From NCBI GenBank assembly GCA_002104985.1, contig MCGO01000004.1, positions 682,001 to 746,000 on the forward strand: a DNA stretch of 64,000 bases. Reading direction: 5' to 3'. A program made the position numbers and the translations under genes. Below, piece after piece: positions 55,687 to 64,000 of this stretch. Below the pieces are notes generated by a model. It ran no database searches. It was not told where the DNA came from and saw only the letters and a program-made list of their open reading frames with translations. This stretch comes from Rhizoclosmatium globosum (lineage: Eukaryota > Chytridiomycota > Chytridiomycetes > Chytridiales > Chytriomycetaceae). Numbering within the stretch: the stretch's first letter is position 1; every line of letters begins with the position of its first letter.

Positions 55687-56047
55687 ACAATTAAATAGTT
55701 AAGACATAAATAAATAAATTTTTTGTTCATTAATAACCCTCAAAATTTTGAAGCAAGTGAGTTGATCCCCTTATCCCCTTCATCCCTTCCTTCCCAATCT
55801 GTGAGGTGTGTATAGTGGTCCAATTTCATTATGAGTGCTCTATCAACTTTGTACTATCTGCGATCATTCCGCAGACACTTTCTCTATGATCTGGTCCTTC
55901 CGGGCCCAGACCACTTACCCCACTCAACAACCCGATAACCTTTCCTCCTTCCCCGCTTCCTTTTATTTCCTTTTCCATTCCATCAACTACACTGTTTCTT
56001 CTTCTCGTGGCTGTCTTTTTGACTCTCGTGTTTGATTGTCTGTGAGG

Positions 56048-59000
56048 ATGGAAATCTCCACAGAGGTTACCTTTTCTCTCCTACTCCTTCATCATTATGA
56101 TATCATTGACGCTAATCATGTTAAATAGATGTTCAACGTGTCCACTTTCTCTGCCATCGCAGCTCTGTCCTTCCTATTCAACGTTGTCGTCGTCGGAGGT
56201 ATGTTCCCTTTCTGCAACACGCAACCACTGACAATACCATTCACAAAGCATCCCATGTTTTACACGATATTTCCGACTTTATTTGTCACTGCTTGATGTC
56301 TGTAGTTCAAGTAGACGTAATCACGAATTCTCACCACTGGTGTCCCACTACCGTCGGAGGTTTCCTCCTTTCACTCTGTCTTCCGATTGTTGACACTCAG
56401 GTATGTACCCTAGCCATTCAATGGCGACTTGTAATTCTAACATTTGTCCCTTCCACCACAATAGGTTACCCTGAAACTGTCAATCTGGTCTCTGGTTACC
56501 TTGACCATCTCCTGCCCTCTTCCCTTCTTTCTATTCGTTTGGGAGAAAGAACAACATCAACGTTCTTTGCGTCGCCAGTTCAAGTTTCACACAAAATGGC
56601 TGAGGAATCATCCTCTCTTTGGGTCTACCGAGTACGAACAGACTAGGAACAAGCACCGCCAACACAAGTCGTATGCCAAGAAATCTCTCAAAGCCGTGGA
56701 GAAGGAACTGAAGCTCGCTCAACTGGTGGAGCTGCTCTCTGGTTACGAACGACTTGTTCGCGAGATGAAGGTTGCCGAGCTGCTTGCTCGCTATGAGGAC
56801 CTTGTTTCCCCATTCTACTCACTACTGGTCTGCTGTGGCTTTATGATTGGTGGATTGTTGGACCTCGTCAAGTATGTCTACTCCTCTTGGTTGCGAGTGC
56901 CGTCTACATCGCTGTCTGTCAATCACAAGTTCCATCTCTCTGTTATCGTGCCAAATGGCTCAATCACGATGGTTCTTGTCTCCAATGATTCAACTGTTCT
57001 TGAAGCAAAGCAGGCTGCGTCCTTAACTGTTGGTCTCCTAATTGAAGGCCTCCAACTGTATCGACCTGGCCGGCACTGGAAGCGATTGTCCTCATCTCGA
57101 ACACTCTATGGTAAGTTTTTATTGCGTTCATTGAAATTCGTTGTTGCTTATTCAAGCTCATAGATCTTGGTCTGAATCCCAGTACTCTTGTGCAGCTTGG
57201 ACCGCGTTCACTGAGTCAATCAAGGAGTCAATCAAGGAATACCAAGTCATCCACTCTACCAACTACTTTCAGCCATCTTGATTCCGTCTTGACCAATCCA
57301 GTTATGGATGAAACAACTGTTTTTCGAAATCCTCGTCTGTCACAGACGCGGACCAAGTCTGACCCCACCAAGACGACAGCCAAGAATGTTGTTTGCCACC
57401 ACACTGGGATTTGGTTCGCGGATATAAATCCTCAAGTCTCGCCATCTTGGTTTATCCCTGTTGACACTTCTCACACTGGTGGTGTTGACTCATTCAGTAA
57501 TTCTCTTCCAGTTGGAAAGCGCACCCATATTCATCTCGAGCATCAACCCAGTTTACCCACTCTATCAAAATCCCCCAAACCAACTATACACCACCCACCA
57601 TTCCCCCCAATTACTCTGCTTGACTTCATTCCACCTCATGTAGTCGCTCGGCTTGGTGAGTACTTTGACTCAATCCCTTAACATTTTCCCTAACCTATAT
57701 CTTATTTAACAGGTCTATCAAAAGCAGCTCAGCTTGTTGACTCAACTTTGACTCAAGGGATTACTGTCCCTCAAGGAGACGGTCCACCACCAGAACCACC
57801 ACCACTTCTTGAACCAGCGACTGTATTGAACACTCAAGCAGCCGGTTATTCACTGGATTCCATGTTGCATAAAGATTGGATTCCAACTCCTGAGCTCGCA
57901 TTGGCCGTATTTGGTTTCTTGGATAATGTCAGCTGTGTTTCCCAGAAACGGGCCATTATGTCTGCTTTATTCAAGTCATGGTCACAGCTTGACGAGTGTC
58001 CACCATCTATTGGTCAAATTGAATTGTTGGATCTGTCTACTACTACTGTTGGAACTGAACAGCCTTCACTCTCGAGCTTCTTTGTCGAACTGGTGGATGG
58101 CCACAATCTGTTTGTCGAAATGCCTTCTATGTTGACTATTCGTGACCTTCGAGAGTTTCTATACCAAGAACGGAACGTGGTCTATGCTCTGTCTTGTACT
58201 CTTGCGTTTGGTTTCGTCAAGTTGGAAAACTCGAGCCTTTTGTCTTGTAAGTATTAAACTTGAAAATTTATTCTATTTTAACCTTCAAAATAGCGTACAA
58301 CATTCCAACTGACTCGACTCTCAAGTTTGTGGTTCCAGTACGTGGAGGAGCAGATCGTGCCTCTCGAACTCAAGACAGTGATACGAAGGAGTTCTTGACT
58401 AGCTCGGGGTCCAATTCAAATAGTCCGCCATCCCAAAATAATGTGACACCAACAACCGAGCCAGTTCCATTGTCCACTACTTCATCTGTTGAACCATCAA
58501 CTCGCAGATCCGATCCACCACCTCCGATTCCGCTTCGTGATGAATCCCATGAAACTCCATCCTTGGGTGGTTCTTCTGTTGATGGTTCGTCCAACCCTGG
58601 TGTTAGTCCATATTCGCTCCAAAACCGTCGTCTGTTCCGTTTCTCTCGCGAATCATCAACAAATGTATGGCTGCTGCTTTCTGCGTTTAATATTCCTAAA
58701 TATTTCTAATGCTTAGGTTTCTGACTTTGGTGTTGGCGAGTTTTCTGCAACGACTTCGAATATCGAAGAGTCTACTGGAACTACACCAACAAATCTTGAA
58801 GTACAAGAACAAGATCCGATATCAGAAACAAGAGAAATCGCGTTTTCTCCTTTCTTGGGTTCCAAGACTCCTGTTGTTGGTGCCTCCTCTGCCGCTCTCA
58901 CTGCCTCCTCTGCTGTATCTCCCACTCTTCCTTTCGTCAGATCTGATTCAAATTTGTCTGATGCTTTGACTGCACCGGAACCATCCTTGTTTGTTCCGTA

Positions 59001-62000
59001 CACAGTGTCTGACTCCGAAGCTGATAGTGTGTCTTCACAGTCCGTTCAGTCTGACTTTGAATCTGTGGCTGACGGAGAGGTAATATTCTTGGTGTTCAAA
59101 GGCTAAGTTTAATTGTCTACAAAAAGGATGGTGATATCGATTATGAACTACTCAATCAGTTTCAACGTCTTGGTTTCGATGACTCAGCTTCGGACCTGGA
59201 CTCTGTCAGTGGACTAGAGGATTTATTGAATGAAACCTCAAGTTTGAATCTGAACAGCTTTGATGCAGTCGATCTGTTTGAACTGGAGCAAAATCTGGCG
59301 GATCTGGATCTTGGGTATGGCACGGCTGCATTCATATCTGCCGCGGGTAAGGCAAAAGAAGCAAAGAAAGCAAAACAATCAAAACCAGCCACAAAACCTA
59401 TCAAGGCGAAAGCAGCCAAACCAAGGAAAGGAAAGGGAAAGCGACTGATTGAGGAGGACGAGGAAGATGATGTACCAGACGAGATTGACAAAGAGCCTCC
59501 TTCTGATCCAGTACCAGGGGTGAGTTTTCTACTCTTGTGCTCAAACTAGAATCTAATGCACTGTTTTGTAATAGACGCCAACACCACTTCCCCGTGTCAA
59601 GGTTCCTCAAGGGTCAATCTTTATCAATGCCACTACATCATTGATTCCTCCTGAGATAAAACTCCGTTACCGGTCCTTTGCTCGAATTTACGACAAGTTC
59701 TTGAGTACGTCGCAGTCGATTCTTGAGTGTGAAAGGTTTCTGAATACCATGACTGGGATGCCGCTCCGTCAAACTCTTGTTGCCTTTGAAACTCAATTTG
59801 GGTTTATTCATCCTGCTGGTGCCGCCATGATTGCTATTCAGGAACGTGTCAAGTCTGTGTCCAAACATAATGCCGACAATAATATGGAAGGCGAAACAGT
59901 GTTTAGTATTGTCCCTCAGTTGTACAAGTGTCCTCAGGGTATGGTTGATGGACTGGATCACTGCAGCTGTTTTACTGGAGATTGGAGTTATAGTGTGAAT
60001 CAAGCGACATTTGATGTGCTACAAGAAAGTCATGATGCTTCTGTTTTCTCTCTCGGAGCTGACTTGAATCAGTTGAAGCAGGAGTTGGTGTTGCGCGGAC
60101 GTACTATTGTTCCGAGTGTTGTGTTTGTTTTGTCACTGAATAGGTAAGCCTGTTGTTGTTTTGAACTCTTGGTGTTTTGACTTTGTTTTGGTGTATAGAT
60201 ACCTATTTTGTCCAAAGCTACTTTTTGATCTTGGTGTTTGTGCCGAACCTGTTTTTGGAATCAAGATTGTCAACGTTGATGCTATCCATGAAGCCATGTA
60301 CAAAATCTCATTGGCGCTTTTGGTCAAAGCGGGTACACCCACTTTTGTCGAAACGACAGAAGAAGAAGGAGATGGTGATGGTGATGGAGGTTTAGTTGGA
60401 ATTCCAGTCCCAGTTCCAGCCCAAAGTCCAGCCCAAGGTCCAGTCCAAGGTCCAGTCCAAGCTCCAGTCCAAGGTCCAAATCAGGTTCCAGTCCAAGGTA
60501 GTTCAGTCCAAGGTCCAATCCAGGTTCCAGTCCAAGATAGTCCAGTCCAAGATAGTCCAGTCCGAGGTCCAGTCCAAGGTCCAGTCCAAGGTCCAGTCCA
60601 AGGTGGAGTTAAGCCTGTCCCTAAAAAAAACTCTGTACTTGGTGGCAGCAGTCGTGATGAGTCAGCTGACTCGAACATTGAAAAATGGCCTGAACGACCT
60701 CAGTTAGGACTCTGGAAGAAGGAGTATTACGTTCTGCTGGACAAGTTGCAAAATGTGGATAATCGACTTGCTGAGGTGTTTACTGATCAACACTTTTTGG
60801 TATGCATATTATTACTTCTTTGTCTTTTCTAACGAGGTCAATCAGGACGGATTCTGTCCACTATGTTTTACAGAACACAAAGGGTCAAGTGATACTGCAA
60901 CGTTGTTTGCCTTTGAAAACCATATCATGACTCGTCATTTCCATCGACCTGATTCATCTCGACCTCCCTTTCCATCTCGAGGTTCTTATTCGGATATAAA
61001 TCTCTTTAACAAAAATCTGGCTGTGCTCATCCCAGATTCACCAGGACCTGGATCATTGGTATGTCTTGAATCTCGTCAAAATCATTTTTTATGCTAATAG
61101 TTCTATTCATTATAAAAGGAACCGTGTCCCATCTGTCAACTCCATGGACACCCACAAGACTTGCTTCGACATATGATTGATGCGCACTCGACCTATGTTC
61201 CTCCTGTTGCCACTGGAGTTCCAACTGTCCCAACTCCTCCCGCTGTTCCGACTTTTCCAGTCATCCTTGTTGCTCCAGTTGCTCCAGTTGCTCCAGTTGC
61301 TCCAGCCGCTCCAACTGCCCCAGCCACTCTTGATCCCAATCCTGCTGATGCAGATGCTCCAATTACAGATTCAAGTACTATCACAGTTGTGAACCGACAG
61401 CTGGTTGCTGGATCTGATGCTTCTCGCTGTGTCACCAATCTGAGGATTATGGACGCTCGTCTTGTCAACCAGGCTTTTGAAATGGGATCAAGTTACGTGT
61501 ATTCCATGAATCATCCCGCCACTGCTGCTCGCTCCATGCGTCCGGGAAGTTATCCGATTTGGATCCAAGGTCCTGATGGGAAAACTTTGAAGCCTCCAAG
61601 AACAGCCATGACTGATCGGGAACTCAAACTACATGACTTTATTGTTCTTCGCCAACTACTGGCTACTTGGCAGGCATTCACAAATGGAGACCCAAGCGAC
61701 GCTGACATGACTCGAGTTTATCGTACATTGAAGAATCAAGACAGTACTCAAAGTTATGGTCCGTACTTGGCTCATCGAGGTGATTTTGCTGCAGCCAATA
61801 GGTCCAAATTGAGTGACAGTGAGGCTATGGAGTTGTTTGGTACCATTCAACAGTACAACAAGAAGGGCGGCATCAAGAATGTGACTGGTGTTATTGTTGA
61901 AACATTTCACTGGACGAATAGTGCAAGGTTGTTGAACACACCAATACATCAACACCGAGTTCAAGTCGCGCAGGACAACCAACACCAACTCAATGTTCAA

Positions 62001-64000
62001 GTTGATGATGTTGGAAATGTTGATGTTGGAGATATGGATGTTTTGGACCAAAATGAAGATGTTGAGATGAAAGATGTGTTTGGTGAGTTGTTTGTTTTTT
62101 TGAGGAAGAATCAAGACTCAATGTTTCAACTAGGACATCCTGTACCCTGTCAGCTGTTCTTTGATAAAGCTCCAATTAGTCCTACCTCTTTTCGACTTTC
62201 CTCAGAACTCTATACAGAGTTGATGGACTTGAGCAAAATATTGTTGATTGGCCTGTCCATGGTGAACAAGAAAGTCATTGGTAGGAGCTTCAAGATCCAG
62301 AAGAATGGGATGCACCATGTGTTTCAGTCAGCATTGACTACGTTGAATGAATTTCTTCAGACCTTGCCCACCTTTACTGGTGGGGAATGGTGCTCAGGGT
62401 CAATCTTGTTCAAGTCGTACTCAAAAGCACCGGATTTTGGCAAGGAACCCATGAGCTTCTCTGGAGCAACAGAGCTTGGAGTGGTGTTTTTCAAGAATAG
62501 TGATTCCAAGATATCTCATGTGAGCTTTATCCCCTCAGTATCTAATATATTAGATATTAATAGTAATTCAACACATAGATTCTACCACTGTTCCAAGTGT
62601 TGGCAACTACCACGTTCAACCCCAGCAGGAACCAACCTGTGACAGCCAAGGTCAAAGTGTTGGGCCTCCATTCTATTCTGTTTGGAGACAAGGTGGTTCT
62701 TCGGGATTTCCGAAACCAGACAACTCATCTGCTCCAAGTTGGCAAACATTCTCATCAGAAACTTCAATTTATTTCTCGTTCATTCATAAGACCAGGTGGT
62801 GACCATGATCCTGTGCTTTGGAGCGAACTGATTTCTCCAGCTTGGAATGATACTCGGAGACGTGTTTGGGGCTACTCTCTTGCTATGGGGATTCAAGACT
62901 TTGTTTCTGGTGCAAGTCTTGAGGCGCCTGAATCTCTTGTATCTGTGTCAGTAACTGGAAGCAAAGCCTCAATCTACCGCAACAATTTCAACTCTACCGT
63001 AAAGAAACTGTTGTTGTGCCACCCAAAGTTGAAGGATTCTGATGATGTTGTATTGAATGCTGCCATTTCAACTCATTTTGGTCATGGTCGTGTTGTTCAA
63101 CCAATGACGTCTCCTCAGTCAATTTCAAAACTGGGATATATCTACATGAGAGCAGCTGTGCAACAATGGTTGCAACTAAAAGAATCTGTTCCAAATATCA
63201 AACGAAAAGTTGATATTGGTGCAACATTAACTCTCAACTTTCAACTGAGTCAAAGAGTTCAGGAACGTTCTGCTGATGACGTGTGGGACTTTGTATTTCC
63301 ACAGCACACCTTTCAAAATCTCACTCTTCAAACCAACGATCAGCCATTGAACTCAAAAGTCTTGAATGTTCGTCCACTTGTAGTTGCCTTGGATGGGACT
63401 AGCTTCAATTTCAAACACACTCATGGATATAAGGGGGCCCACATGTCTGGGGTTATGCCGTCTCAACGAGTTCCTCAACTTGATGCCATTCCTTCCAAAT
63501 GGTCCAATAACAATCAATATGAGGCTTTGTTTCTGCCTCTGTTCAAATATGATGTTGCTGGGAGTGTTGAGACTCAGAGTGATGATGAAAAGGATGAAAG
63601 TGTTGAGACAAGGAGTAGTGAAGCTGAGAGTGAAAACGGAGGCATGAATAGTGACAGAGCCAAAGTTGAGGTGAGATGATTCAAAGGTGTTTGTTTACTC
63701 TAATTCAATTTCTTAGAAACAACCCCGACGCGTGATAAAGACTTCAACGTTTCAACTGACAAAGGACAGATTGAGCAGGATGCCTTCCAAGAGGATCAAG
63801 GAGGAACAAGAAGTGTTGCTGAAACTGGCGTTTGAGAATCGCCGCACTCTTGCTGATGATGTGCCAAAAGAGCAGATTGATATTGCGTATGTGTTTTCCT
63901 TTGGCTTCAAATGACTGGCAGCTAACTCTGAGTAACTTTTAGGGATATGACTGCAGCTCAAGCTGATATGATTCTTGAGCGCAAGATGATGACATTAAAC
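56048..64000 (+). CDS. Giant Fanzor-type protein, copy B, N-terminal ~2,300 residues
   Basis: Same exon plan as copy A: ATG 56048 or 56129, with every splice signal of the corresponding copy A exons preserved. Where copy A is deleted, this copy has an intact junction: donor GCGTATGT near 63887, acceptor CTTTTAG at about 63942. The exon continues DMTAAQADMILERKMM. That makes B the better guide to the true protein. The N-terminal hydrophobic segments, both C2H2-like fingers and the PVQG repeats are present. The reading frame of the ~61161-62642 exon pair also stays open through the intron. Whether the RuvC domain is intact cannot be seen. Confidence 0.65.
60396..60612 (+). repeat. Coding minisatellite, copy B (expanded)
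   Basis: About seventeen 12-base units related to GGTCCAGTCCAA, encoding PVQG/PAQG/PVQD tetrapeptides. Longer than in copy A by whole units. The units are contiguous without spacers, which distinguishes the array from a CRISPR. Confidence 0.8.

Larger units (their letters stand above)
55732..64000 (+). mobile_element. Giant Fanzor-encoding element, copy B (right part off window)
   Basis: Starts with the same left end as copy A (palindrome TCAAAATTTTGA at 55740-55751) and follows it to the last base of the window, with about one to two differences per hundred bases by eye. Differences include short in-frame indels, a longer minisatellite and the absence of copy A's 49-base deletion. The left end lies 37 bases after the MITE's target duplication. 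The nuclease domain would lie beyond the window. Confidence 0.85.

Noticed and set aside
60396..60612. Possible CRISPR-like array of short direct repeats
   Set aside because: Units of 12 bases are contiguous without spacers and stay in frame within an exon; it is a coding minisatellite.

Overview
The window looks like nuclear DNA of an early-diverging, chytrid-type fungus. Most genes are split by short GT-AG introns of about 45-80 bases. Recognisable eukaryotic genes include an Aly/REF mRNA export factor, a RasGEF, homeodomain proteins, NUDT12-type NADH pyrophosphatase, thiamine pyrophosphokinase, MGMT, and GT32 and GT71 mannosyltransferases. The Golgi mannosyltransferases and the Fanzor-type genes fit a chytrid; this assignment is inference.

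Layout. 1-1.1 kb: one arm of an inverted duplication of a divergent universal stress protein (USP) pair; the other arm is at 29.7-30.8 kb. 1.2-2.5 kb: damaged genes, namely a truncated USP, a PP2C tail and a CCCH zinc-finger gene cut by a mobile element. 2.47-15.06 kb: a 12.6-kb element (copy A) whose ~20 exons appear to encode one ~3,700-residue protein ending in a TnpB/Fanzor RuvC nuclease core. 15.2-22.2 kb: two GT32 glycosyltransferases flanking a membrane protein and an MCT-like transporter. 22.3-25.3 kb (minus): a second, unrelated Fanzor (~875 aa). 25.6-29.6 kb: thiamine pyrophosphokinase, rhomboid, acyl-CoA synthetase. 29.7-32.9 kb: four USP genes. 32.9-44 kb: NUDT12, RasGEF, MGMT, three tandem homeobox genes, a secreted Cys-rich protein, Aly/REF. 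44-47.4 kb: GT71. 47.6-53.5 kb (minus): a third Fanzor (~1,735 aa) whose zinc ribbon is split by a 270-residue acidic insertion. 54.5-55.7 kb: a truncated transporter paralogue and a 579-bp hAT-like MITE. 55.7 kb to the end: a second, near-identical copy (B) of the giant element, cut by the window edge.

Main point: three different Fanzor (eukaryotic OMEGA/TnpB-like RNA-guided nuclease) lineages lie within 64 kb, all keeping the D-E-D catalytic triad. The giant family is the most unusual: membrane-like N-terminus, two zinc fingers, ~3,000 residues ahead of the nuclease, and a gene that ends exactly in a 55-bp terminal sequence. That sequence recurs, base-for-base identical, as a solo unit at 41.5 kb upstream of a homeobox gene. 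It is a candidate right-end/guide-RNA scaffold and the first thing to test. All exon structures were read by eye from splice signals and frame continuity.
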